DNA of 64,000 nt from Chrysophaeum taylorii (lineage: Eukaryota; Sar; Pelagophyceae; Pelagomonadales; Pelagomonadaceae): assembly GCA_029834535.1 (NCBI GenBank), contig JAQMWT010000077.1:62001-126000 (forward strand). The letters run 5' to 3'. The notes beneath the pieces were generated by a model. That model was not told where the DNA came from. It ran no database searches and saw only the letters and a list, made by a program, of their open reading frames with translations. Every line of letters starts with the position of its first letter. Position 1 is the stretch's first letter. Of the stretch, positions 34,701-47,520 are shown in pieces. Position numbers and translations under genes: made by a program.

Positions 34701-37700
34701 GCGCCAACGATTGGCTCTGAGTTTGGCGGGACCCAAATAAAGATGCGCGGAGTCAACTTACTCTCCCAAGGCACGAAAGCGAGCTGCCGCTTTGGAAACC
34801 TGCTAGCGACCTCACCACCTTTCCTTCGAAGGCGAACGAGTGTGCATGATGACGACGCGCTGTGGTGTACATCCCCGCTGGCAGCGCCAGGTCCGCGAGC
34901 TCTTACCCTCTCCCTCAATGGCCTCGATATCGTGAACGCGTCGCTTTTTACACACCTCGACACCGCGGTGCTCTCGCGCGTGGAACCACAGGTCGGTCCT
35001 GAGAGCGGGGGTACGGTCGTCCACTTCTTAGGGCACGGCTTGACACATATGTCGCCGGTGTCATGTCTTTTTGACTCGAGTAGCGTCGCTGCTGAGATCG
35101 TCAATGACAACGAGTTGCGATGCATCACCCCGGCACACACGCCAGGCATCACGGCAATCCTCCTCACGTCGCCAATGCACATCATCGAGTCCCCAACGAA
35201 CTTCACGTTCGTGGCCAACTTGATCATCAATGATCTAACCCCCGCGTCAGGCCCTGTCGAAGGTGGCACAGAGATTTTCGTTCGGGGACAAAACTTCGAT
35301 GGTGACTTGCAATGCAATTTCGGTGACGATGCCCGGTCACCCGCACGCCTGCAGTCTCAACTCGAGCTTTCTTGCATTTCGCCTCCGCACCGCGGGCAGC
35401 TCGCATCATTCTCGGTGGTATCTGCCACTGGAACATCTAATGCACAATATTTTTATTATCACGAGGTGCTCGCGCTCACGACAGTGACGGAAGGACGTTA
35501 TGATGAAGAATCGGAGCGAACGTTGCTCGTTGCTGGCAAGAATTTCGTCGACTCCCCCACACTTACCTGCACCCTTGGCCGAAACGTGCCCATTTCCTGC
35601 AGGTGGTTGTCGACTTCGATGATCGTTGTTGTTGTCCCAATGCGGCAAGCCCTGGGGAAGTCGGTCAAGTTGTACGTGAGCAACAACGGCGTCGACGCCG
35701 TGGGGATATCTCTTGGCGCATTCGAGGCACACGACAACTTACCTCGCTTGGTTGCACCAACCCCGTCACCTCTCAGTAGTGTGAACCAGTTGCCCTTTTC
35801 GAAGTCATCCGTCATCGCCATCAACCCAGTTCGCGGGCCAATGAATGGGGGGACTCTCCTGCGCGTGCATGTCACGAGACTCGACGCAACAGCCAGCCTT
35901 ATCTGTCGCTTTGGCCTAGAGCGTGTACGTGCATTTTACGAGTCACCCCAAGTCGCTGTGTGCACAAGCCCAGCCGCACCCCCAGGAACCGTGCCGTTTG
36001 GTTTGTTGGCCACTGGCATCGAGCTTGAAGCGGATGACGTGTCCTACGACTCTTACGCGGCTTCTCACGTCGAACGCGTCAACCCGTCTATCGGTCTAGT
36101 TCGAGGCGGTGCGGTCGTACGTGTCGCAGTGACAAATCTCGTCCCAAGCGGTGAACTCAAGTGCCGGTTCGGACAGATGGTTGTCCCTGCGAAATACGTA
36201 AATCGCCGGATCATCGAGTGCATGAGCCCCTCGCGAGTCGATGAACAGCAGACGGTCGATGTGTCAGTTTCTATCTACGAACAACAATTTGGGACGACCT
36301 CGGCACAATTTACCTACGTGCATACCCCGCGAGTCTTGTCGGTAACGCCGAACATTGGATGGTCGACTGGCGGCAACGAGTTGCATGCGCACCTCGACTT
36401 AGTGCCCACACTCTCAGCAGAAAACTGCGCATGCTATTTTGGCAACGATTCGAGTGTACCAGGTCACCTTACGAACGACACGGTCGCGTGCCATGTCGCA
36501 CCACGGCGGTCGACTTCCCGTGCACTTGATCGTCGAGTCGCTGTCCACGTCACGTGCGAATTCGCGGGCTCTCCAGGAGTGATCCTCGAGCCGCAGCATC
36601 ACTTGACTTATGTCGATCCTATCGAGGTATTTCAAGCCGAGCCTTCTCTCGGCATCGAGCTTGGCGGAACCGTCGTTGCCGTAAAAGGGCAGGTCGGTGT
36701 GACTTTTTTGCTCTTGTGTAGCCTGTCTAATACAAGTGTGTGTTCGCGCAGCATTTTGTAAGTGACCCGACATTGCAGTGCTTCTTTGGCGACACTCCAA
36801 CATCGGCGGACTTTGTCTCGACGTCCCTCGTACGGTGCACTTCACCACCGGCCGCACCGGGCAAAGTCGTTGTAACGGTGGGCTATCGAAGTCTGATTGC
36901 ACCGGTGTCCATGGCGGTGTTTACCTTCAAGGCAGCGCTTGCTGTGACTGGAATCGCGCCTCGCTCTGGGGAAGGCGGCACCATGGTTAACGTGACTGGC
37001 CAAGGCTTCCTCACTGCTGCTCTTGACATGTCATGCGTGGTTACAGGCATGTCGGTCCCAGTCCTAATCCTGACCGACGTCGTCGGACAGTGCGTGGTGC
37101 CCGATGTTCACCATGCTGCTGTTTCCGCAGAGTTCGCTATTCGAGTTCGCCAGGATATAGTTGCCACTTTCGAGTTCACGTATGTCGAGCCGGCACGCGT
37201 GATCGCCGTGCGGCCTTCGGCGGGTCCCGTGTCGGGTGGAACTCGCGTGCGAGTGCTTGGAGTCGGTTTTGACCGCAACGCGCAATGTTGCTTCGGCGTC
37301 TCTGCTCGACATGCACACTATCTTTCGACTGAAGAACTGCTGTGCCTTTCGCCGCGGGCACAAGATGCCAGAGGCGAGCGAGTGTCGGTGTCTATCTGCT
37401 CTGACGGACTGTTGTCGGCCGAGAACGAGGTGTACTTCGATTATTTGCACACACCGCTCGTGACTGGTATACACCCCGCGTACGGGCCTGATTCAGGAGG
37501 GACGACCGTGAGCGTTACGGTTGCAAAGTTTGCTGTCGGTGTGGAATCTTGGTGCCTTTTTGGAAGACAGGCGTCGAAAGTTGTAGTAATATCAAAGTCA
37601 TTGGTGACCTGCCTTTCACCGTCACGGGCCGACTCGGGTTCATGGAAAGTCCCCTTCTTGATTTCCTATGAACGCGACGGTCAAAACAGCAACGAAGCAT

Positions 37701-40700
37701 GGCATAATTTCACCTACAATCCGAGTGCTCTCATCACAGCCGTGCGTCCGCAGACGTCACCAACCAGCGGGGGGACACAAATCGTAATTGATGGGATTCA
37801 TTTTCAGGTGGGTGTGCGTTTGAATTTTCTTGATGACTTTAATGTCTTATCTGACCACAGGACGACGGTCACACGCGATGTGTCTTCGGTGACAAAGAAG
37901 TGACGGCTTTTTTTGTCTCAGCGACGCAGCTATCGTGCGTTACGCCGACACACGCGGCTGGCGTTGTCACGCTTGAAATCAGCGCTCGCGACCAGCCGCT
38001 TGCAAACGATAACAATACGGTCTTTGAGTTCACCACACTAATGGCAGCAGTCAATGCATCGCGCTCCGTGCCCAAGGTCTTTATGATTGAGCCAGAGCTG
38101 GTGGCTAGCTCGAGCGGTGAGGAAGTCTTGGTGACAGGTGATGATTTTGATGATGTTACTACCTTGCGTTGTCTCTTTGGCAAAACAGAAGCCTCGGATG
38201 CAACTTGGCTATCGCCAACGCAGATTGCATGCCGTGTTCCGAAGCACGTGCCAGGCTCGGTGCAGCTGCACGTAACTAACGACGGCGTCGCGACTTCGGT
38301 AAGCTACGCGACATTGACGTTTTATGCTGATGCAGCCATCCTGGCGTTGGTTCCTTCGCACGGTCCAGTGCTCGGTGGCACGCAAGTTCACGTTTTTGGC
38401 GAGAACCTGGTCGCACGTCATGGTGCCGACGACGCCGCAGTTTGTCGCTTCGGCCTTGTCGTCGCTCCGAGAGTGCGGTGGGTCTCGGCGAACGAGGTCA
38501 TTTGTTCGGCCCCGTCGGCTCCGCTTGGGCGACCGGGGTCGGTTGTCGTCGAGGTATCCAGCAACAACCGTACCTACACAACGAACAAAGTTGCCTATCT
38601 GTACGACCAGACGCCAGAGGTCGCTGTCCTCGAGCCTTCGAGTGGGCCAGCAGCAGGGGGCTCACGAGTTGCGCTCCACGGCCGCAGATTTGTCAATACG
38701 TCGACGGTAGCGTGTCGCTTCGGGCTCGTTGCAGCCGTGTCCGCCAAGTTTGTCTCTGACTCGCTCATCCTGTGCGAGAGTCCAGCGCACGCCGTCACTA
38801 ACGTTGAAGTCGACGTGACAATGAACGGAATAGACTTCTACCCAACCAATCAAATGTACGAATTCAAGCCGCCGCCGAAGATTGAGGCGCTCTGGCCCGT
38901 CATGAGCCACGGCTATGTCGGCACTACAGTCGTTTCTATCTTCGGATCTGGCTTTCGTGAGACTATGGAACTCGCGTGCATATTCGACAACACCATCGTA
39001 CACGCGGCGTTCGTAATGACATCGAGCCTCGTGTGCCAGGCGCCGCCGCACCACCACGGTCTTGTTGCAGTCCGCGTCACCGTCAATGGCATGGACCTTG
39101 CGACTGGTGCACTAGATTTTCTGTATGTTCCAGAAGCAAGCGTGAGCGCGATCCATCCTTCACGCGGACTCGCCGCGGGCCAGATCGTCGCTTTCGTCGC
39201 TGGCTCGAACTTCGTTAACACTACTTCGCTCAAGTGTAAGTTTGACGCCGTACAGACGCGGGCTACATTCATCGACGCGACGACGCTCGCCTGCGTCGTC
39301 CCAACTCTCGATAGCTTGTCTCGCGGCGGCCATCAAGGCAACGACCAACAAATTCATGTCGAAAGGCATCGCCGCCTTCGGTCCGATGAACCGGAGTACA
39401 AATCACAGACGGCACTCCCTCGCGTCGTCGATGTCTCAGTCTCGAACAACGGCCTCGATTTTTCAGACTCGTCCGCGCGCTTCGAGTACTACGAGACCTG
39501 TGATCCTGGACACTTCTGCGACGGCTTCGCAACGATGCTTTGCCCAAATGGTACCGTCTGTGAGCTCCGCGACCCAACGAACTTCACGCTGTGCCAACCT
39601 GGAACCTTCCAGCCACGCTCCGGGCAGCGTACATGCCTTCGGTGTCCCGTAGGCTACGTCTGCCCCGATCATGGCATGACCAAGCCAGTCGTATGTCCCG
39701 CGGGCTTCGTCTGCGACAAATTGGGCCTCCGAATGCCCACGACATATTGCCCGTCCGGGCACTACTGTCTCGAGGGGACTAAGACCGCTCGCGTCGATGC
39801 ATTTGTTCCTCTAAACGAGACCCAAGACGCGAACTGGACGGGACTCTATTTTCGCGATTACGAAACAGGCGTCGTCACCTTCGATCCTACACTCCGGTCC
39901 TGGCCATACAGATGGCGACCGTCGCCCGCGACGGGTGCCTCGCGAGTCGAGCACCCGCCCGAATCTGAATGGGCCGACGACGCATGGATCGTCAGATTTC
40001 AGGCCGTCAACGCCGAACAGCCGTTTCCGTGCCCACCCGGCCACTATTGTAGAGCCGGTGTCTCCACTATGATTCCGATTCCGCTCAACTTCTCCACGCC
40101 GCAACGATGCTACGACGGGCATTTCTGTCCGCGCGGCTCAGCGTCACCGGAGGGAACGGGACCATGTCCGACAGGTAAGCGTTCTCGTTCTCCTAGTTTA
40201 CTCGTCGTTCGCGAGACAAAGGAGGCTCACATTCTTCGCAATCTACTTTGTTCGGCTGCCTGTTTGCGTTGTCAGTTGTCGATTTTTCCACACCTATGCT
40301 GCTCCCGTTGACGCGTCAATCTTAGGTTATTACTGTCCGACTCAGATGCTTGCTGTCGTCTGTCCGCCGGGACATTTCTGCCCCGGAGTTGGCAACACGT
40401 TCCCTCGTGAATGCTATCCCGGGACCTACGCCCGTGATCAACAGCAGTCCAATTGCACGTTGTGTCCGACAGGAAACATATGCCCAGGATGGTCGCGGAC
40501 GGCACCAGAGATCTGTCCAGCTGGATTTATTTGCGCCGCACTCGGCCTTTCGATACCCGTCCTAACCTGCCCCGAAGGTTACTGGTTCGTCGACCCTTTT
40601 GCTCTGCCACGGCGAGCCTCAAACCAACGATTCTTCCCAGGTGCGCCGAAGGCACGCTGACCATGGATCCCTCGGACCCGATCATTCATCGACCGATGCC

Positions 40701-43700
40701 GTGTCCACCCGGGACCTTTTGCCTCGGCGGCGTTGCGCACAACATGACGATTGCCTGGATTCCGTCTGAGCCTGCCGGTTTGTCGGCTCCGCAAACTTGT
40801 ATCGAAGGCACCTTTTGTCGCGAGGCCACGCCGACGACGAGCGGCTCGAACAAATGCTTTCACGGTTCGTTGTCCAAAAACGTCGCACGCTAAAGCGCAT
40901 GTTTTTTCTTTAAAATTAGGTCATTACTGCCCGCCCGGGACGTCGTCGCCAATCCAAGTCCCTCTCGGTTCATTCTCGTCCGACACAAGCTCGGTCGCAC
41001 CGACAATGTGTTTTCCGGGAACGTACGCGCCGCTGACGGCGACGTTCGAATGCTCCGTCTGCCCGGCCGGTTACGCGTACGGGTTCCAGCGACCCACTTT
41101 CGTAGCCGTAGTAGTACTCTTTATGTTTTGCCACGCAGGTGCCAGGGTTACGGGACGTACGAGCCAGAAATATGTCCGGCCGGAAAGTATCGATCTCTGG
41201 CCGATTCGGTGACTTGCCGGTTGTGTCCGACGGGGACCTACTCGATATTCAACGGGTCGACGGATATCTCGCAGTGCCTTCCATGCCCGGAGGGCCGAGT
41301 GTGCGGCGAGCAAGGAATGACGGACCTGGGAGCGACGAACGTGTGTCCCGAAGGATATGCCTGCGGTGTAGGCACGGACCGGTCGACGATGTTCTTGCAC
41401 AAATGTCCCGCGGGTAAGAAGAGATGTCGCTCTCGTTTACGTAACAAACTTACTCTGTCTCTGTGTTTTACGCAGGTCACTATTGCGGGTGGGAGACGAC
41501 GCCAGCTCAGCAGTACAACAACACGTGCACTGCCGGGTACTACTGTCGGCGAGGCACGACAGAGCAGATGGAGCAGCGAGACCGATGTCCAGTGCAGTAC
41601 TTTTGTCCGCAGGGGACGTCAAATGACAACGAGCTGGAGACGCGGTGCCCGTATTTCACGACGTCAGCGTCGAGCTACGGTCAATCACGGGTGACGGACT
41701 GTCTTGTGGAATCAAGGTACATTTGCGACAAGCAGAACAACACGGAGCACGATCCGTTCGCAGCACAGCGATACTATCGCTTTTTGAACTACACCGTCTT
41801 AGACGGGTCAGGGACTCGGCAGTTTGTGGGCGGCAACGGCGTTGGGGAGATTGGCGCGGTGGCGTCGGTGAACCCGATCAACACATCCGGTCTTCACGAG
41901 AACTATACGCTGCCAAACTGGCGCAACGAAACGGTCGAGATCTTTCGGTCGTGCCCCGAGTACGTCGCCGACACCGGTGGCACGTCGGTGACCGTCGTCG
42001 GGCGAAACTTCTACGAGTCGAGTTTGGCGATGTGTCGGTTCACTGCGTGCAACTACTCGATCGACCTGTGGGGCCGGCGCGATCCTGGGACGTGCGAGCT
42101 TCCCGGAACGATGCGCCATGTCTCCGAGCGAAGCGTCGAGGTTCCAGCGAGATTTGTTTCCGAGACGCGCGTCGTCTGCGACGCGCCCGCGTTCGACTTC
42201 GACGATCCGTGGTACTTGGCGCAGACCTTCAAGCACTCATGCCTCGTCGACGGCGATGGGGACCTTGTGTATCTCCAGCCGTGTGCCGAGTCATCGTCTC
42301 AGTGTACGGTGCACTGCAGCTGCGACGACGACGACGACGACTGCGTCGCGATTTCGGGCGGATGCGACGAGGACGTCGAGGACGTGACGAGTAGCTACGG
42401 GTTTCGGCCCGTATCGACGATGGTGGTGGAACTCACCGAGGCCGAAAAAGCTATGGAACGGGAACTAGTTCGTGGACCCGACTGGCGCGACACGGACCGC
42501 GAAGAAATGCGGCGGTGGAACCCGTGCTATTCGAGCGAGGTCGCCGTCGACGTGACGAACAACGGCAAGATCTATTCGAGCGCGCTGGATTCCAAGGACG
42601 CGCTGCGCGTGAACGTGAGCGAATACTACTCGAGCTCCCGAGATGACAAGGCTATGTATATCGTGCCCGGGACCTGGGCCGTCATGACCTACCTCAACAT
42701 TGAAGTCAACGGTGCGCATCACGCGGGTAATTTCAACTCGGACGACGTGCTGGCCATGGACGTCGGCCGCTGCAACCACACGCACGTCCACGAGGAGGGC
42801 GAACACGACCGCGAGCAGGGATGGTACCTTTTACGAGGTCTCGAGTCTGCGATGCTCTCCTTCGACCTCCAGCATCTTCCCGAGGACATGGTATACTACG
42901 AGCACTACCGGCTTGCCATCTTTGTCCAGCCATCGCGGTGCGACGATGAGCTCTGTGACACAAGCCGCGCGTTTCTAGGACCCGAGGAGTATTATCCCTG
43001 CAAACAGCCCGTGCTTCTGCCGGAATGGTTCAACACGACGACGACGCCGAAAAATTTGGTCTTCAACATGACACTCCTGGCGCTGGACGACGTGATATTC
43101 AAAGTCGAGTTTCACATCCTCCATGGTCTGTGGCTCGCCACGGCGCCCTTCTTCGAAAACACGGCGACCGTTCAGATCTTGACACCGTTGCGCGCACGCA
43201 GCCTTAACCAGTACACCCAGAACATGCTGCGCGAGCAGGAACGGTTGCGGACGCGCGAGAAAAAGAAGCCGGACTGGTCCAAAGGTGGCAAAATCTACGA
43301 ACGCGACCCGGTCGGTAAGAAGCTGCTGCGGCGCCAGCTCTCGCCGTACGTTTCTTTCGAGGAGCGCGACACCGAAAAGTTTTACGTAATCGGTGTCGTG
43401 TACAATGACAACGACCGCGAGGCGGCGCGTCCGTTAAACCTGCCACCGCGCTATAAGGACTACGAGCGCGGCCGCGTCCTCGTTAGTTTCAACACCACCA
43501 AAGAGTCGGAGATTGACGTGCCAACGGTCCTAACCGACGTGAACGAGGTCGACGCGACCTGGTTTGATGCTGTCCAGTCGCCTTACGAGAACTTTACGGC
43601 GGTGGAGATCGACCGCGACGTTTATTTCGAGACGTTCTGGTACCCCGAGACACCCGTGCCGTCGAGCACGCCTGGCTACAGACGCATGCAGCATCAGATT

Positions 43701-46700
43701 GATAAGTACATGCAGGGCAACGTCGCCGAAGAAAAGTTTATCTTGCTGCCGTACTTGCCTTTCTTTTCCAACTGCCGCGAGTGGGATTCGTACCTCGCGT
43801 TCTCGTCTATTGTCGAGTCCGACCAGTGCAAGCTTCCACCCGAGTCCGACCGCGCCTCGGAGGTCGATGGGCTCTTCGCCCCCGAAAAACGATACCGATA
43901 CCCGCCATTGCCACACCTCGACGACGTCACCGCCGTGAAAGCTCCCGACATATTTTCGCGCTTTGACGCCGTCCCGATTGCCGACTGGTGCGAACGCGAG
44001 ATCGAGTGCGCGTACGAGGAGACGGATCTCGAGGCGGACGAAAACCCCGTGTGGTTCCAGGCATCCGACGGCGCGACGCTGTTTTACTTTTTGAAAGAGC
44101 CCGTGAGCTATCTCGAATACCTTGGCCGCAAGGCCGAGAGAGTCGGAAACAACCACGACGGGAAAATGGAGGATTTTGGAGGGTCGAAGATCGTCTACGA
44201 GCGCGCGATCAACACCGACGAGCTTATTCCCGTCCAGGTTTCGAACGAGGACCAGGCGTGCGAGTCGGGCTCGACGTGTTTCCCGGTCAAGATGGTCCTC
44301 GAAATTGGCTACAAGCAGCGCGTCACCGCGACTTGGAAAGAGAAGCAAATCATCTTTGCCAACCTTATATTCACCGAGTTCTCCGCGAACGATGCGACCG
44401 ACACGAATTACACGCTCGCTGTTTCTTACCACCCGCTCGACTACATCGATTTGATCATATGGTTTGCGTTCGAGCAAAAAGTTTTTCTCGGAATTTTCAT
44501 CTTCACGGGCTGCGTCACCGTCGTCGTTAGCATGATCCTGTGGGTCGTCGTCCGGATTACTACCACGCTGGAAAACCCGCCCAGGCTGCGACTGTGGAGC
44601 ATGTTGCTGCTCATCGCGGCGCCGCCGCTTTCGGGAGTTGTGCTCGCCCTGGTGCCAATCGTGCTCGCGCTCATCCTCGTGACCATTCTGATTCGGAGCG
44701 TCGCGCCATCCCAGGTAATGCTGGCGTTCGTGCCAGGAAACCAGGTTACTACCATCAAGTCGGGCATCATTGTCGAGACTATTGCCGGTTACCTCTACTA
44801 CGTCCTCGGGCTCTGCGAACAAGACAGCTGTCTCGACGGTTCGATGCCGGTCCAGTGGTCAGACGCTGTCTCCGAGACGGACGCCGTCAACGACGCGCGC
44901 AGCGGCCGCCTCGGCCTCGCGTTTCTGGTGATGGGGTTTATGTGTTGGTATGCCGGCTGCCGGCTCTTTTTGCCCGATCGAGTCTCGAAGCGCGAGCTCG
45001 AGATCCAAAAACGCCGCACAAAGGAGGCCGAGAAAGAAGACATCTGGAAACCGACACTCTGGAAGCGATCCAACCTCATGTTTTCCTCGTTCATGGTCGG
45101 ACTCCTCTGCTGTGTCGTGTGCGAGTTCTCGTACTGGGAAGAGTTCGGTACCTACATCTGGTTCATCATCATGGGGTTTCGACCCATGGGTCAGTTCCTG
45201 GGCGCGATCGTTGACAACCAACTCCAGGACGCGCTCCTCTCGGCGCCAATCATGACTTCGTTCGACGTCACCACGAGCATCGTCACGCTCTCGGCGGACA
45301 ACTTCGTCGACTTCATCCTTTCCTATTTTATCGAGCTAGGCATGGGTCTGGTCGAGACCGTTTACTTCAACCCGGGTCTCTCGGCATTCCTCGAGTGGCT
45401 CGACGAATTCACGTCGACCGTAAAGACCAGAATCATCGCCAAGCTACCTAAGTGGGTCACCGGCCGCATCCATCACCCGGCATTTGCAACCGCCAAGACG
45501 CAGGCGCCGGATGCAGTATCAGATGATCACAAGGCGATTCCCGCCGTCAAGCGTGACGTCGACAACGTGGTGGCCGAGGGCGGCGAAACGGTCGAGCCGA
45601 TCCTTGACGCGTTCGGCGGATATTCGGCCGGTGCGATGACCTACGTCTACAACATCTTCGTCCTCGAGCTGCTGATTGCCTACCGCGAGGAAGTCCAGAT
45701 GCCCATTCTCTACGACATTAAGAATCAGGACATGCTCTACTATTTGTTGTTCGCGGTAGTCATGATCCCCTTCCAATTCCTCGCGGATGTTTTTACGCTG
45801 TCTGTCCTCGAGCTCTACCACGGCGAGTTTTCTGAATAGAAACGTGTTATTATTGTTTTCCTTGCATGTCGTCTATAACCTCCTCTGCGTAGGTTGGAAG
45901 ATCTACGACTACCTCATCTACACGAGGTACCGGTTCCTTCAACGCGAGACGCGGTGGAAGGGGCTCGAAGACTCGCTCGACGAATGCATCGACGAGTCGG
46001 TTCGCACGCTCGACCAGATGTGCTTCTCGTCCCAATTCTATCTGATGATGACCATCCATGTCAACGGCATCACAATGTTTGTCCTCGGCATGCAGATGAT
46101 CCTCCAGGCAAACTACAATTTCTTCGGCGACCGTATTGCGCCCGTCGTCGTCCTCTTGACGTACGCGGTGTGCGTTTTTGTCGAGTGGTTCGTGCTGGTA
46201 GTCGCGAAAAAAATTGACCTATGGCGCGTCAAGCACGAGAGCACAGCTTGGCACGCGCAGACGAAGGAGGAGGATGAATTTGACATCCCGGGCTGGGAGG
46301 ACCTCAAAGGAGCGTCCCACGACGCCTACATGATGAACCAGCGCATTACGTCAGAGACATTTCGCTTCAAATTCCTCAACTACAACCGCGCCTGGCTCAT
46401 TAACCAACTCCCAAACATCCTTACGCCTCGCACACTCCGGCGCTCTCGGCCCTATCTCATCAACCAGTTCACCCGCATTCTCAACCAGCTTAACCAGGAC
46501 ATTTCGTCTGACTCCGAGGACGAGGTGGCCAAGTTTGGCCCGGTGGCGCTCAACGCCCCCGCACGCCAAATCATCCGATGGTGGCTCGCCCAGGCCCGTC
46601 GCCGCATGCGCCTGCGCGAAGTTGTCCAGCCTCTCATCGCTAAGGCCCGGGGCACGCACTGCGAGGTCTGCCTATCCCGCCGCCAGCTGCAGGTCGAGTG

Positions 46701-47214
46701 CGTCCACGGCCTCGAGGGGCTCGCCGAGCAGTTCGACCGCGAGAATCCCGACGCCGAGTTTGACCAGGTTGCATGGAAAACTTTCTGGATCAAAAATCAG
46801 CGATACCGCACCATTTGTCTCCAGTGCGTGACCAACCAGAAGCTCCAGGAACGTACGAATGCCATCGAGGACGGCTTCGGAGGGGAGGACGACGACGATG
46901 TGCGACACGACGCTCCCGCTTGGGGCCCCGTCTTTCTCTCGCCCGCCGGCAGAGCCATTCTCCTCGGATGGCACCGCAAGGCCCAGGCCAGAATCTTTGG
47001 CAAAGGCGGGCGAAGACGACCCAAAGCCACAATCGATCTCAGCGATGACGAGGACGACACGCCGCGCTTCAAGTTCAAGACCGAAGTCAATCTCACCGCC
47101 GCTTCCCAGGCAATTTTGATTCGTTGGCTCCGTACCGCACGGGCGAGCCTCCAAAGGTCAGGCGGAGACGGCGGCGAAAGAACACGTCGACGGCGCCGTG
47201 GCCACAAAAAATAA
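19764..47214 (+). CDS. Giant multi-IPT/TIG transmembrane surface protein (~8,926 aa)
   Basis: Eleven exons: 19764-29282, 29329-29577, 29634-36692, 36752-37807, 37861-40174, 40326-40584, 40641-40864, 40920-41076, 41139-41413, 41476-45822, 45893-47214; the sum is 26,781 nt, divisible by three. Order: signal sequence (hydrophobic MFTPAGTLLLWSLRL), three ~140-residue beta repeats with LVVDGVAxRE, cadherin-like repeats (~485-845), about 60 IPT/TIG domains (~846-6505; SGPTxGGTxV, CRFG, CVTPP pattern), a Cys-rich GCC2/GCC3-like module (~6505-7100), one more TIG, a large extracellular region, about nine membrane helices (~8027-8590) and a charged cytosolic tail. Many N-x-S/T sites are present. IPT/TIG domains are immunoglobulin-like folds of surface receptors (plexins, PKHD1). 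Function is inferred as a cell- or flagellum-surface adhesion/sensor protein. The ATG at 19821 is an alternative start. The 45823 junction uses GC-AG. Confidence 0.88.
19890..21200 (+). repeat. Three N-terminal ~140-aa beta-type repeats of the giant protein
   Basis: Each unit has a hydrophobic strand (FLISYTISL, VQLSYCVTV, VLLEYALPV), the motif LVVDGVAFRE/LVVDGVAYQE/LLVDGVAYRE, a THTVSVQWK/AHTLVIEWK/SHTATLQWH strand and a GDGFASGRTLVV/LDGFASSRTIFA/GLGFRGFSLITI closing segment. They resemble carbohydrate-binding or jelly-roll modules in strand pattern, but I cannot assign a Pfam family. Confidence 0.7.
23178..25347 (+). repeat. TIG block A (about 9 domains), older copy pair with block B
   Basis: Domain by domain this block pairs with 26299-28476: WPDLVIL/WPDITIL, ETRAAFIDTNEIRCVTP in both, LPLTIEEL in both, TPTLRSIAPLSGPTSGGTEV/TPTLQSIAPLSGPTSGGTEV, VASIHPSSGL in both, SAFQVEPASGPR/SAFQVMPALGPR. 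The order is identical, so it is one block duplication rather than independent domain birth. Confidence 0.85.
26299..28476 (+). repeat. TIG block B, copy of block A
   Basis: Colinear with block A at an offset of about 3,121-3,129 nt, with near-equal length (2,178 against 2,170 nt). Clear divergence at protein level combined with preserved order indicates an old in-frame segmental duplication inside one exon. Confidence 0.85.
39490..41660 (+). other. Cysteine-rich (GCC2/GCC3-like) module encoded by small exons
   Basis: Recurring CPxGxxC and C-x-PGTY patterns (CDPGHFCDGF, CLRCPVGYVCP, CPPGHFCPGV, CYPGTYARD, CLPCPEGRVCGE, CTAGYYCRRG) identify an EGF/TNFR-like small disulfide module, often annotated GCC2_GCC3 or IGFBP-N-like. 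Four of the gene's shortest exons (157-275 nt) lie here, in contrast to the kilobase exons on both sides. Confidence 0.8.
45823..45892 (+). other. Putative GC-AG intron of the giant gene
   Basis: The upstream frame hits a stop at 45837-45839 and the downstream frame opens after GCGTAG. A donor G/GCGAGT, the GC version of GTGAGT, with the acceptor at 45892 joins LELYHG to WKIYDYLIYTRYRF in frame and makes the total coding length divisible by three. No GT donor gives the needed phase. Confidence 0.6.
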
Positions 47215-47520
47215 ATATCAAAAAGGAAGCACGGAAGCCACATTTGACGATGTATCTCGGGCCCGGCTTGAGGTCCGCATGATTTCCAGGTGAGTACGTA
47301 AGCGACAGATTTGCAACATATGGCAGATTGGTCGGCGTGTCTCAATTGAGCTGGGCAGCTTGAACATTGACATTTGCGTTAACCGTGCTCCTGCCGGTCC
47401 AGCCTGGCTCCCGTGCTCGGGAGAGGTCTGAAGTTAGTTTGTTAGTTAGTTAGTGCTCATACCTCTTGTGGTTACGAACACTTGTCTAGTCCCTCCCAGG
47501 TCACACTTTAGATGCTTTAA
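47215..47520. other. 3' flank of giant gene with first copy of TTAG-tail tag
   Basis: Non-coding. Contains the CCTGGCTCCCGTGCTCGGGA tag with GTTAG repeats at about 47396-47452 and ends with a TTAA that borders the inverted-repeat element. Confidence 0.6.
47398..47452 (+). mobile_element. Retroposon-like 3' end tag, copy 1
   Basis: A ~45-nt conserved tag (CCTGGCTCCC...GAGAGGTCTGAAGTTAG) is followed by TTAG-type repeats. The same tag occurs near 49874 and 53920 (direct) and 52837 (inverted). Shared 3' ends with different 5' flanks and a short tandem tail are typical of 5'-truncated LINE or SINE insertions. Confidence 0.5.

Noticed and set aside
43530-44822. 430-codon minus frame inside the giant gene
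   Set aside because: Antisense mirror of the extracellular/membrane coding exon.
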